From contig NZ_QJRL01000012.1 of assembly GCF_003205205.1 (NCBI RefSeq), positions 62,001 through 126,000 on the forward strand: DNA of 64,000 nt, in the 5' to 3' direction. Both the position numbers and the translations under genes were made by a program. The DNA is from Pseudomonas sp. LB-090624. Lineage in GTDB: Bacteria; Pseudomonadota; Gammaproteobacteria; Pseudomonadales; Pseudomonadaceae. The notes beneath the pieces are model-generated. The model worked only from the letters and a program-made list of their open reading frames with translations, did no database searches and had not been told where the DNA came from. Position 1 is the first letter of the stretch. The number at the start of each line of letters is the position of its first letter. Below, piece after piece: positions 33,501-45,020 of this stretch.

Positions 33501-34633
33501 CGCCATTGGCATCGTTCCCGATGATGCGCCGGTTGTCCTTGCGCAACACCGGGCTGGGCGAATTGCCTGTCGACCTGGCCAGGCACGGCAACCTGGAATT
33601 GCTGGACATGCGTGACAATCAGATCCACACGCTGCCAGAGGCACTGTCTGCGCTGCCGCTTCGCTTGTTGCAGGGCTTGGAGCTACACGACAACCCACTC
33701 TCGGATCAGACCGTGCAGCGCCTGCAATTGGCCAGAGCGTCCGCCGGGTCACCTGCACGTCGGCTTGCGCCTCACCCATCGTCGGGCCCGAGCGCTGCTT
33801 CACCCTGGCTGTCGGGGTTTTCCACGGCGCAGCGCGAGGCGCGATTGGCGCTCTGGGCCCGCTTGTACCGGGAGGACGGCGCGAGTGATCTGTTCCGGTT
33901 CATTTCAGACTTGCAGGGCCTGCGTGAATACCGCGAGCAGCCCCGCGACCTTCAGTTGCGGGTGTGGCACATCCTTGATGCCTGCGAGCAGCACGCTGAA
34001 GTGCGTGCGAGCCTGTTCGAGCAAGTTAGCCGGCCGCGCAGTTGCAGTGACGAGTTACTGCTTACGCTCAGCGAACTGGAGATTGGCGCGATGGTCGCCA
34101 GGGCTGGAACCGCTGGCAATGGGTTGCACAAGGAGCGGGCACTGGTGAAGCTGGGGCGTTCTTTAGCCCGCCTGGACAAAGTCAACGCAATTGCGGCCCG
34201 GCATATTGCTGAGCAGCATTCTGTCGATCCCGTCGAGGTGTATTTGACCTATCGCGTAAAGCTTGCGGATAGCCTCGACCTCCCTGCGCAGCCTGACAAG
34301 CTGATGTACCAGAGTGTCAGCGGGGTGGGCCCTGACGAGTTGGACGCTGCACGCAACGAGGTTCTGCGGGAGGAAACACCACACGCCTTGGCGCAGGCTC
34401 TGGCAGATCGAACCTTCTGGCAGGCCTACCTGCACGAACACCAGGCGGCGCGCTTCAGCCAGATGGAGGTGCCGTTCCAGCAGCGCTTGGATACGTTGTT
34501 CACGCAATGGAAAACGCTGAGTGACGGCGACTATCTCGCGCAAATCGAGCACATCTGCGCTGAGCGTGAGGCCGTGCAACACCAGCTTCTGCTGGCGTTG
34601 AGCCGCGAGGCAATTCAGCGCCACGGCCTGTAA
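30599..34633 (+). CDS. Giant LRR protein with NEL-type E3 ubiquitin ligase domain (first copy)
   Basis: A 1344-residue protein. Residues 1 to about 370 resemble the DUF6543/dermonecrotic-toxin type N-terminus (HLPGWVTRARVEHLTLLRAASL). A hydrophobic segment (about 379-415, LSVAGLAALFVPGLGQAMLGL) follows, with a second small-residue stretch near 440. Leucine-rich repeats span about 864-1040 (LRNLRLADNQI, LRRLELNGNPV, LELLDMRDNQIHTLPEAL). The C-terminal 270 residues match the NEL domain of IpaH/SspH ligases: the catalytic motif is CSD with Cys1149, followed by KLGRSLARLDKVNAIA, VEVYLTYRVKLADSLDLP and VSGVGPDELDAARNEVLREE. NEL enzymes transfer ubiquitin in host cells. No Sec signal is visible and no secretion genes are adjacent. 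Ribosome site at ATG 30599 is poor; a GTG at 30611 is an alternative. Confidence 0.87.
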   Translation: MIPSVIPADSIDALIASHLPGWVTRARVEHLTLLRAASLRQQRAQEQLHARLQALEPLDEFAEALLKSALAARSITQVDLRLARVRLVTLRPNPPISPALPSSSTRVESTQSLLSAALHNFHENETRPGWFATGSQLVNATGKRLPLSVEVFAQLCRSLDIGRHYQRHLQSQLETESMAGGQVEAIMEEALSARLELDAVVARVKGDIDELTYQRIRHVVDAASGPAEDTVVRCHTLRLLGKKIIGALAIEVRQNARLVGVIAWLPEDRYAAVSWHANWELLYLTLGVRMRDEAYRQFFQRFVAERDRVAFYTALNALLKQGNTVLPLELDGRCFAVEGDVFTALRKALLDKMLDDARVLAVSTEDEDIADRQARLQGYLDLGLSVAGLAALFVPGLGQAMLGLTVAQLAGEVYEGYQDWQLGDRNAALGHLFNVAETGATGALTAAGAAALGKLAQRVARVDALVPVRLADGQLRLCDPDLPGYQLAGIDLTAGQAINENGRSLRRLHDAVYEVSEGDDGAWRIHHPSRPGAYLPALEHNGAGGWVHEFEQPQRWQDAAYMVRRLASRTAAVSDEAAAFALQVTGYGADQLRRLVLESAAPPARLLDAIERWHLHDELPTLRGEAFEEVFNERQVNPNAADQVLMRDFPGLSHRCAREIVEHANSVELERLNDAGRVPLTLAERARWAVRDSRIDRALAGLRQPAAVNADTEKLVQGGVGDALAEREAAARMIGLAPVGQGVRPPLRLFDGRLGYPLSGHLSGTRQALRRTLNHVFPLMTGEALQAYLQDLARQGVEPWNHVSQLLQAKASLKQALHAWRSEPGLNLVRRWRRIKVARRIMMSWQRATPGDVAGDYHLTIVGERVGNLPALPENVSFDHITHLTLRDMRATSVEAGFLVRFSKVRNLDLRGNQLTRLPAGIEQLGELRNLRLADNQIVLTRDDNLRFSQLEGLRRLELNGNPVGLLPPLASFPMMRRLSLRNTGLGELPVDLARHGNLELLDMRDNQIHTLPEALSALPLRLLQGLELHDNPLSDQTVQRLQLARASAGSPARRLAPHPSSGPSAASPWLSGFSTAQREARLALWARLYREDGASDLFRFISDLQGLREYREQPRDLQLRVWHILDACEQHAEVRASLFEQVSRPRSCSDELLLTLSELEIGAMVARAGTAGNGLHKERALVKLGRSLARLDKVNAIAARHIAEQHSVDPVEVYLTYRVKLADSLDLPAQPDKLMYQSVSGVGPDELDAARNEVLREETPHALAQALADRTFWQAYLHEHQAARFSQMEVPFQQRLDTLFTQWKTLSDGDYLAQIEHICAEREAVQHQLLLALSREAIQRHGL

Positions 34634-34637
34634 ACGA

Positions 34638-34663
34638 AACAGCCCGCCGAGGGGCGGGCTGTT
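34638..34663. terminator. Bidirectional terminator hairpin
   Basis: AACAGCCCGCC (34638-34648) pairs with GGCGGGCTGTT (34653-34663) around a four-base loop, between the convergent NEL gene and the DUF934 gene. A-rich and T-rich flanks allow use from either side. Confidence 0.8.
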
Positions 34664-34679
34664 CGCTGGAGCGGGACGA

Positions 34680-35174
34680 TCAGCGGCGGCGGAACAGTGG
34701 CAGCGGTTCGTCAGTCGCGGCCTGGTAGGTCACCGAGAAGTCCTTGAGGCTTTGCAGCGCGTCTTGCGGGTCTTTATCGGCACGGATGGCGAATGCATCG
34801 AAACCGCAACGGGCCATGAAGAACAGCTGGTCGCGCAGTACGTCGCCAATGGCGCGCAGCTCGCCCTTGAAGCCATAGCGGTCACGCAGCAGGCGCGCAT
34901 TGGAATAGCTGCGCCCGTCGGTGAAGGCCGGGAAGTTCAGGGCGATGACCTGGAAGTGCTGCACGTCTTCGCCGATTTCTTCCGCTTCCTGGTCACTGTC
35001 CAGCCATACGCCCAAGCCGCCATCACGGGCCTTGAGCACATGGGCATGGTCACGCCACATCTGCAGCGGGACGATGTAGTCGTCACAGTTGGTCAGCTCG
35101 TCGAACGAAAAGTCCTTGGGCAGCAGGTGCCAGGTTTCGTCGACGATCTGGTTGTTCTTAATGATTCGCTGCAT
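34680..35174 (-). CDS. DUF934 protein, partner of sulfite reductase
   Basis: A 164-residue cytoplasmic protein of the DUF934 family, nearly always encoded next to the sulfite/nitrite reductase in Proteobacteria. Typical motifs are IVPLQMWRDHAHVL, GVWLDSDQEAEEI, IALNFPAFTDGRSYSNARLLRDRYGF and GELRAIGDVLRDQLFFMARCGFDAF. Its start lies inside the end of cysI, a 17-base overlap, so the two are co-translated. A role in sulfite reduction or in electron delivery to CysI is inferred from this fixed association. Confidence 0.92.
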   Translation of the reverse strand: MQRIIKNNQIVDETWHLLPKDFSFDELTNCDDYIVPLQMWRDHAHVLKARDGGLGVWLDSDQEAEEIGEDVQHFQVIALNFPAFTDGRSYSNARLLRDRYGFKGELRAIGDVLRDQLFFMARCGFDAFAIRADKDPQDALQSLKDFSVTYQAATDEPLPLFRRR

Positions 35175-36810
35175 AGACGCGTTCCTTGAAGGGGTCGATA
35201 CCGATACGCTGGTAGGTGTCGATGAAACGCTCTTCCTCGGTACGTTGCTCGACGTACACGGCGATCAGCTTCTCGATCACGTCGGCCATTGCATCCTGGG
35301 CGAACGACGGGCCGAGGATCTTGCCCAGGCTTGCGCCGCGCGCGGCGTTGCCGCCCAGCGACACCTGGTAGAATTCCTCACCCTTCTTGTCCACGCCAAG
35401 AATGCCGATGTGGCCCACGTGGTGGTGGCCGCAGGCGTTCATGCAGCCGGAGATGTTCAGGTCGATTTCGCCGATGTCGAACAGGTAGTCCAGGTCGTCG
35501 AAGCGGCGCTGGATGGATTCGGCGATCGGGATCGACTTGGCGTTGGCCAGCGAGCAATAGTCACCACCCGGGCAGCAGATGATGTCGGTCAGCAGGCCGA
35601 TGTTCGGCGTGGCGAAGCCACCTTCGCGCAGTTCCATCCACAGTGCGTGCAGCTGGCGCTGCTCGACGTCGGCGAGGATGATGTTCTGCTCGTGCGAAGT
35701 CCGCAGGAAGCCGAAGCTGTAGCGCTCGGCCAGGTCGGCCACGGCGTCCAGCTGCTTGTCGGTGAGGTCGCCCGGGGCAACCCCGGTGGGCTTGAGCGAC
35801 AGGGTCACGGCCACGTAGCCCGGGCGTTTGTGGGCGCGGGTGTTGCGCGAACGCCAGCGGGCGAAGCCTGGGAACTCAGCGTCCTGGGCGGCGTAGTCGA
35901 AGTTGTCGAGGGCCAGGTATTCCGGGTCGACGAAGTGGCGCGATACCCGCTGCACTTCGGCTTCGGTCAGGGTGGTGTTGCCGCCGCGCAGGTGGACCAT
36001 TTCGGCCTCGACCTTCTCGGCGAACACTTCCGGGGTCAGCGCCTTGACGAGGATCTTGATCCGCGCCTTGTACTTGTTGTCACGGCGACCGTAACGGTTG
36101 TACACGCGCAGGATGGCGTCGAGGTAGCTGATCAGGTCCTGCCACGGCAGGAACTCGTTGATGAACGAACCGACCACCGGGGTACGGCCCAGGCCGCCGC
36201 CGACCAGCACGCGGAAGCCCAGCTCGCCGGCCGCATTGCGCACCGGCTCCAGGCCGATGTCGTGCACCTCGATGGCAGCGCGGTCTTCCTGCGAGCCGTT
36301 GATGGCGATTTTGAACTTGCGCGGCAGGTAGGCGAATTCCGGGTGGAAGGTGGTCCACTGGCGGACGATTTCGCACCACGGGCGCGGGTCGATGATTTCG
36401 TCTGCGGCAACACCGGCGAACTGGTCGGTGGTGGTGTTGCGCAGGCAGTTGCCGCTGGTCTGGATCGCGTGCATCTGCACGTTGGCCAGCTCGGCGAGGA
36501 TATCCGGGATGTCTTCCAGCGCCGGCCAGTTGTACTGCACGTTCTGGCGGGTGGAGATGTGGGCGTAGCCCTTGTCGTAGTCGCGAGCGATCTTGGCCAG
36601 GGTGCGGACCTGGTTGGCGTTCAGCTGGCCGTACGGCACGGCGACACGCAGCATCGGCGCGAAACGTTGGATGTATAGGCCGTTCTGCAGGCGCAGAGGG
36701 CGGAATTCTTCTTCGCTCAGCTCACCGGCCAGGTAGCGGCGGGTCTGATCCCGGAACTGCTTGACGCGGTCCTCGATGATCCGCTGATCGTACTCGTCGT
36801 ATACGTACAT
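35158..36810 (-). CDS. cysI: Sulfite (nitrite/sulfite) reductase hemoprotein
   Basis: A 550-residue siroheme and [4Fe-4S] enzyme that reduces sulfite to sulfide in assimilatory sulfur metabolism. The four cluster cysteines are present as C-x5-C (CPGGDYC, near residue 411) and C-x3-C (CMNAC, near residue 455). Siroheme-binding basic residues lie in YAHISTRQNVQYNW and GNCLRNTT. It belongs to the ferredoxin/single-subunit branch rather than the CysIJ flavoprotein type. The start ATG at 36810 opens onto an AT-richer 210-base region shared with a divergent gene, where CysB control would be expected. DUF934 follows with overlap. Confidence 0.94.
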   Translation of the reverse strand: MYVYDEYDQRIIEDRVKQFRDQTRRYLAGELSEEEFRPLRLQNGLYIQRFAPMLRVAVPYGQLNANQVRTLAKIARDYDKGYAHISTRQNVQYNWPALEDIPDILAELANVQMHAIQTSGNCLRNTTTDQFAGVAADEIIDPRPWCEIVRQWTTFHPEFAYLPRKFKIAINGSQEDRAAIEVHDIGLEPVRNAAGELGFRVLVGGGLGRTPVVGSFINEFLPWQDLISYLDAILRVYNRYGRRDNKYKARIKILVKALTPEVFAEKVEAEMVHLRGGNTTLTEAEVQRVSRHFVDPEYLALDNFDYAAQDAEFPGFARWRSRNTRAHKRPGYVAVTLSLKPTGVAPGDLTDKQLDAVADLAERYSFGFLRTSHEQNIILADVEQRQLHALWMELREGGFATPNIGLLTDIICCPGGDYCSLANAKSIPIAESIQRRFDDLDYLFDIGEIDLNISGCMNACGHHHVGHIGILGVDKKGEEFYQVSLGGNAARGASLGKILGPSFAQDAMADVIEKLIAVYVEQRTEEERFIDTYQRIGIDPFKERVYAANH

Positions 36811-36987
36811 AAAAGTCCTGTCTCAGGCATGCAGCTATTCGCGCGCACGGCCGCGCACTCCGGTACGGAGCCGGGGAACGATAGCAGGTTGCGGTTATGC
36901 GCTAAAGTGATGTTTTTGCATATGAAAAGAACCAAATGGACTATGTGAGACTGACTGCCATTTGTGCGCGGCCCTGGGCCTGGTGGG

Positions 36988-36993
36988 TATAAT
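36988..36993 (+). promoter_or_regulatory. Consensus -10 element for the binding-protein gene
   Basis: A perfect TATAAT lies 30 bases before the ATG of the periplasmic binding protein. A matching -35 is not clear (TTGTGC at 36962 is 20 bases away, slightly too far). Confidence 0.5.
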
Positions 36994-37023
36994 CCGGCGT
37001 TTGCATTGCAGGGATGTCAGCCG

Positions 37024-38100
37024 ATGCTCAAGGTGTTGTGCCAAAGCCTGTCGCTTGCCTTGCCACTGGCGGCAAGCGCGCAAGCGGCTTCGGTGGTGTT
37101 CCTCAACCCAGGGTTGTCCACCGAGAACTTCTGGACCAGCTACAGCCGCTTCATGCAGGCCGCCGCCGCCGACCTGGGCATGACCTTGCGGGTGGAATAC
37201 AGCGAGCGGCGTGCCGACCTGGCGCTGACCCAGGCCAGGGCAATCCTCGCCGGGCCGCAGCGGCCCGACTACCTGGTGCTGGTCAATGAGCAATACGTGG
37301 CGCCCGAGGTCTTGCGCCTGTCACGTGGCACAGGGGTGAAGCTGCTGTTGGTCAACAACGGCCTGACTGCCAGCCAGGTTCGCAACATGCAGGCCCAGCC
37401 CGACAAGTATGCCGAACCCTTGGGCACGCTGATGAGCAACGACGAGCAGGCCGGCTTCCAGATGTTGCACCAGATGGTAGCGCAGTTGCCTCGCGACAGC
37501 CTGCCAGTAGATTTGGTGGCATTTGCCGGGGTCAAGACCACCCCGGCCTCGCAGTTGCGCGAACAAGGCATGCGTCGTGCCTTGGCCGACTTCCCACAGG
37601 TGCGCCTGCGTCAGGTGGTGTATGGCGGTTGGAGCCGCCAGCGTGCCTACGAGCAGGCGCAGCAGTTGCTGGAGCGCTACCCGGCCACCCGCCTGGTGTG
37701 GTCGGCCAACGATGAGATGGCCTTCGGTGCCATGCAGGCGTTCGAGGAGGCCGGACGGGTACCGGGGCGCGACGTGCTGTTCAGTGCTGTCAACAATTCA
37801 CCCGAAGCCTTGCGGGCGCGTATCGATGGGCGCCTGAGTGTCTTGATGGGGGGGCACTTCAGCCTTGGTGGCTGGGCCATGGTGATGCTGCACGATGACG
37901 CCCAAGGGCTGCCCATTAACCGCGACGGCCTGCGCGAGCACAGTGCGCCAGTTTTGCAGGTGATTGACCGGGCCAAGGCCAGGCGCTGGCTGAAACTGTT
38001 GCAACGGGACGACTACGGCGTCGATTTCCAGCGTTACAGCGCCGAAGGGCGGCCACCGGGCTACCAGTACCCGTTTCTGACGTCACCGGTCGAATACTGA
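37024..38100 (+). CDS. Orphan periplasmic binding protein (sugar ABC type)
   Basis: A 358-residue exported protein of the type I periplasmic binding fold (Peripla_BP/LacI-like). A signal peptide ends near AQA-A, then SVVFLNPGLSTENFWTSYSRFMQ opens the first lobe; LVWSANDEMAFGAMQAFEEAGR and DVLFSAVNNSPEALRARIDGRLSVLMGG are the usual ligand-cleft segments. No permease or ATPase gene is adjacent, so it may serve a distant transporter or deliver a ligand to a membrane sensor. Start ATG 37024. Divergent from cysI, which raises the possibility of a sulfur-containing ligand, but this is only context. Confidence 0.85.
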   Translation: MLKVLCQSLSLALPLAASAQAASVVFLNPGLSTENFWTSYSRFMQAAAADLGMTLRVEYSERRADLALTQARAILAGPQRPDYLVLVNEQYVAPEVLRLSRGTGVKLLLVNNGLTASQVRNMQAQPDKYAEPLGTLMSNDEQAGFQMLHQMVAQLPRDSLPVDLVAFAGVKTTPASQLREQGMRRALADFPQVRLRQVVYGGWSRQRAYEQAQQLLERYPATRLVWSANDEMAFGAMQAFEEAGRVPGRDVLFSAVNNSPEALRARIDGRLSVLMGGHFSLGGWAMVMLHDDAQGLPINRDGLREHSAPVLQVIDRAKARRWLKLLQRDDYGVDFQRYSAEGRPPGYQYPFLTSPVEY

Positions 38101-38185
38101 AAGACCTTGCTTGAGGGAAGGGCATTGCTCGTCTTAACTGCTGGTTGTGAAGTGCATTCCCATAACCACTACAAGAGGCAATGCA

Positions 38186-38299
38186 ATGGGAAACTCAACC
38201 AAGGTCCGCAAAGCTGACAGCAGTGTAGATGCCTGGGCGATCCTCTGCCTGATCGCGCTGGTTGTAGTGACTGCCGTGTATTGGGTCAGCCACCAGTGA
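38186..38299 (+). CDS. Small membrane protein, 37 residues
   Basis: A short gene encoding MGNSTKVRKADSSVDAW followed by one hydrophobic helix (AILCLIALVVVTAVYWV) and a SHQ tail. AAGAGG lies seven bases before the ATG and a strong terminator begins 30 bases after the stop, so it is a complete small transcription unit. One membrane segment with a basic N-terminus predicts N-in topology. Similar peptides occur in other Pseudomonas as I recall; no function is known to me. Confidence 0.75.
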   Translation: MGNSTKVRKADSSVDAWAILCLIALVVVTAVYWVSHQ

Positions 38300-38328
38300 C
38301 TTGAAACTCAAGACCGTGATGCAGCCAG

Positions 38329-38367
38329 AGCGCCTGCGGGTGGGAATCCCGCAGGCGCTTTTGTTTT
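38329..38367 (+). terminator. Rho-independent terminator after the 37-residue gene
   Basis: AGCGCCTGCGGG (38329-38340) pairs with CCCGCAGGCGCT (38348-38359) around a seven-base loop, followed by TTTTGTTTT. Strong intrinsic terminator. Confidence 0.9.
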
Positions 38368-38390
38368 GCCGGCGATGAGGCCCTGACGGG

Positions 38391-38606
38391 CTAGCGGGTG
38401 AGGTGCAGGGCCAACTGCACCAGGCCGATCAGCACGGCAATGAACACCAACGTAAACAGCGTTCCCAGCGCAATGAAATGGCTGGCCTTGCCGTGGGTGA
38501 AATCACGGGCGCGGTTTTTGCCGCTTTGCACGCCGAAGGCGGCGGCGAGGATGCTGTGCAGCATCTGCCAGAAGGTCGGGGGTTTGCCCTGGCTGGAATC
38601 GTCCAT
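38391..38606 (-). CDS. DUF2970 family membrane protein
   Basis: A 71-residue protein with the DUF2970 pattern: PTFWQMLHSILAAAFGVQSGKNRARDF, then a C-terminal hydrophobic helix (FIALGTLFTLVFIAVLIGLVQLAL). One membrane segment; the N-terminal part probably lies along the membrane. AGGAG precedes the ATG. Function of the family is not established. It follows metH on the same strand, but a hairpin separates them. Confidence 0.88.
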   Translation of the reverse strand: MDDSSQGKPPTFWQMLHSILAAAFGVQSGKNRARDFTHGKASHFIALGTLFTLVFIAVLIGLVQLALHLTR

Positions 38607-38655
38607 GGTGGCTCCTGAAGAATCAGAGGCAGTCAGGACAGTGTAGGTGGCTATC

Positions 38656-38674
38656 GGGGCTGCAGTGCAGCCCC
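38656..38674. terminator. Hairpin after metH
   Basis: GGGGCTGC-AGT-GCAGCCCC, a perfect eight-base-pair stem seven bases past the metH stop. No T tract follows. The same module appears after the PCuAC gene (48002-48020), with nearly identical flanks. Confidence 0.6.
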
Positions 38675-38681
38675 AACGGTC

Positions 38682-42389
<3,708 letters not shown>

Positions 42390-42571
42390 AGGAACTACCT
42401 GGTCGGGCGAATATCAGAAGGTGCGGAATCATAACAAAGCTGCGCGGTTTTTAGGTGTATCGCCCATTTGCATGAAATTTGCTCATGTTGGGCGGCGCCA
42501 GCGAAGCTCGGCACCCAGGGACGACCAGGCTACAACTCGTGATGGCTTTCAAGAACCAGGACTTTCCGCAC

Positions 42572-44872
42572 ATGGTGCATCGTATCCTTGCCGGCGCTTT
42601 CGCCCTGCTTATCAGCGGCGTGGTGTTCGGGCAAGCCCCCCAGTCGAGCCCGGCTATTTCCTACACCCGGGACATTCAACCGATCTTTACCGAGAAGTGC
42701 GTGGCCTGCCACGCCTGCAACGACGCCGCCTGCCAGCTCAAGCTGGAAAGCCCCGAAGGCGCGGTGCGCGGGGCCAGCAAGGTCCCGGTGTACCAGGGCG
42801 AGCGCAGCCAGGCGGTGCCTACCACGCGGCTGTTCTACGATGCCCACAGCGAGGGTGAGTGGCGCAAGAAGGGTTTTTACTCGGTGCTCGACAACCAGGG
42901 CAGCCAGGCCGCGCTGATGGCGCGCATGCTCGAGCTGGGGCACAAGACCCCGCTCACGCCCAACGCCAAGCTGCCCGAGGAAATCGTCCTGGGCCTGAAC
43001 CGCAACAACATGTGCCCATTGCCGCACGAGTTCGACGCCTACGCGGGCGCGCACCCCAAGGAGGGCATGCCGCTGGCGGTGACCGGGCTGACCGACAAGG
43101 AATACGACACCCTGCGCCGCTGGCTGGCCGCAGGTGCGCCGGTGGAGTACCAGCCAATCCAGCCTAGCGCGAACGAAGCCAGGCAGATCGCCGACTGGGA
43201 AGAACTGCTCAACCGCCCGGGATCAACCGAGGCACTGGTAGGCCGCTGGCTGTACGAGCACCTGTTCCTGGCGCACATCTACTTTGTTGGGGGTGAGCAA
43301 GGCCACTTCTTCCAGTGGGTGCGGTCACGCACCCCAAGCGGCAAGCCGGTCGACATCATCGCCACGCGCCGGCCCAATGACCCGCCGGGCACCGACTTCT
43401 ATTACCGGTTGATCCCGGTGCAGGGTGTGATCGTGCACAAGACGCACATCACCTACCCGATGGGGCCGCAAAAGCTCAAGCGTGTGAAGCAGCTGTTCTA
43501 CGCGGGCGACTGGCATGCCAGTGCGCTGCCTGGTTATGGCCCTCGCCACCGCGCCAACCCGTTCGAAACCTTCGAAGCGATCCCGGCGGTCGCGCGCTAC
43601 CAGTTCATGCTGGATAACGCCGAGTATTTCGTGCGCACGTTCATCCGTGGCCCGGTTTGCCGTGGGCAGATCGCTACCGACGTGATCCGGGACAATTTCT
43701 GGGCGCTGTTCCAGGAGCCGGCCCACGACCGCTACATCACCGATGCCCAGTACCGTGGTGAGGCCACGCCGTTGCTGGCCATGCCTGGCCAGATCGATGA
43801 CGTGGGCAGCGTGCTGAGCCTGTGGCACGCCTACCGCGACAAGCGTAACGAGTACGAGAAACTGCGCCGAGAAGCCTATGCCGAAATGCCGGCACCGGGG
43901 TGGTCAACGCTGTGGGCCGGCAACGACAATGCACTGCTCAGCATCTTCCGCCACTTCGACAGCGCATCGGTCACCAAGGGTCTGATCGGTGACGTGCCGC
44001 TGACCGTGTGGTTGTTCGACTACCCGCTGTTCGAACGCACCTACTACCAGCTGGCGGTCAACTTCGATGTGTACGGCAATGTTTCGCACCAGTTGCAGAC
44101 GCGGCTGTACTTCGACCTGATCCGCAACGGTGCCGAGGTCAACTTCTTGCGCCTGATGCCGGCCGACCAGCGCAAGGCGATCCTGGGTGACTGGTACCAG
44201 AACAGCGGCAAGGTGAAGATGTGGATGGATTATGAAGACATCGACACCGACACCCCGAGCGGCATCAAGCTCGACCCGCGCAACCCCAAGCGCGACTTCG
44301 GCCTGAAGCTGCTGCAGCGCACCGGGAGCCTGAACGCCGCGCCGGATCCGATCAACCGCTGCCAGGGCGCGTTCTGCTCACGGCCGCAGTCCAGCGAAGA
44401 GTTTCGCAATGCCGAGCAGTCGCTGAGCCGTCTGGTCTCGCGCCCGGCGGCCGGCCTCAAGGTGATCAACCAGTTGCCCGAGGCAACCATGCTGCGCATC
44501 GAAGGGCAGGGCGGTGAGCGCCAGGTGTACAGCCTGCTGCGCAACCGCGCGCACAGCAATGTGGCGTTCCTGCTGGGTGAAGCCTACCGCTACCAGCCTG
44601 GCCTCGACACGCTGACCCTGTACCCGGGCGTGCTCAGCAGCTACCCCAACTTCATCTTCAACATCCCGACCAGGGATGTGGCGGAGTTTGTCGAAGACAT
44701 GGAGTATGCGAAGGATGATGCGGCGAAGTTCGAGCGCATTGTCATGCGTTGGGGTGTGCGTCGCAGTCACCCTGAGTTCTGGCGCTACTTCCATGACCTG
44801 AACAGCTATATCAAGGAGACCGAACCGGTCGAGGCGGGCGTGCTGGACATGAACCGCTACGAAAACCTCTGA
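42572..44872 (+). CDS. cti: Fatty acid cis/trans isomerase
   Basis: A 766-residue periplasmic heme protein that turns cis unsaturated fatty acids of membrane lipids into trans isomers, a fast response to solvents and heat in P. putida. A signal peptide (LAGAFALLISGVVFGQA) is followed by the cytochrome c-type motif CVACH (residues 43-47), needed for activity in known Cti proteins. ATG 42572 gives the known length of 766 and has AGGA upstream; the frame is open to 42479. The enzyme is thought to be constitutive and controlled by substrate access, so no special regulation is expected. Confidence 0.95.
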   Translation: MVHRILAGAFALLISGVVFGQAPQSSPAISYTRDIQPIFTEKCVACHACNDAACQLKLESPEGAVRGASKVPVYQGERSQAVPTTRLFYDAHSEGEWRKKGFYSVLDNQGSQAALMARMLELGHKTPLTPNAKLPEEIVLGLNRNNMCPLPHEFDAYAGAHPKEGMPLAVTGLTDKEYDTLRRWLAAGAPVEYQPIQPSANEARQIADWEELLNRPGSTEALVGRWLYEHLFLAHIYFVGGEQGHFFQWVRSRTPSGKPVDIIATRRPNDPPGTDFYYRLIPVQGVIVHKTHITYPMGPQKLKRVKQLFYAGDWHASALPGYGPRHRANPFETFEAIPAVARYQFMLDNAEYFVRTFIRGPVCRGQIATDVIRDNFWALFQEPAHDRYITDAQYRGEATPLLAMPGQIDDVGSVLSLWHAYRDKRNEYEKLRREAYAEMPAPGWSTLWAGNDNALLSIFRHFDSASVTKGLIGDVPLTVWLFDYPLFERTYYQLAVNFDVYGNVSHQLQTRLYFDLIRNGAEVNFLRLMPADQRKAILGDWYQNSGKVKMWMDYEDIDTDTPSGIKLDPRNPKRDFGLKLLQRTGSLNAAPDPINRCQGAFCSRPQSSEEFRNAEQSLSRLVSRPAAGLKVINQLPEATMLRIEGQGGERQVYSLLRNRAHSNVAFLLGEAYRYQPGLDTLTLYPGVLSSYPNFIFNIPTRDVAEFVEDMEYAKDDAAKFERIVMRWGVRRSHPEFWRYFHDLNSYIKETEPVEAGVLDMNRYENL

Positions 44873-44887
44873 TCGGGTTGGCTGACC

Positions 44888-44970
44888 TTTCCGACCTACC
44901 TGCGGTCGGAAATGGTGGGTGGTCCGGGGGCTGGTGTGCAGCCCCCTTCACGGGTAAGCCGCGGGAACGA
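44888..44970. repeat. Two hairpins and a degenerate REP tail after cti
   Basis: TTTCCGACC-N7-GGTCGGAAA (44888-44912) is followed by GGGGGCTG-GTGTG-CAGCCCCC (44926-44946), then CTTCACGGGTAAGCCGCGGGA, a degraded REP-like stretch. The second hairpin resembles terminator-like stems at 38656 and 48002. The block probably ends cti transcription. Confidence 0.55.
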
Positions 44971-45020
44971 GCGCGGTGCGCTCACCGGGCCTCAATGCAC
45001 AGCCAAGCGCAGGGTATTTC

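Noticed and set aside
35089..36678. 529-residue plus-strand open frame
   Set aside because: Antisense shadow of cysI.
42390..42571. Cobalamin or SAM riboswitch upstream of metH
   Set aside because: The gap is short, shared with cti, and shows neither a B12 box nor a SAM-riboswitch core.
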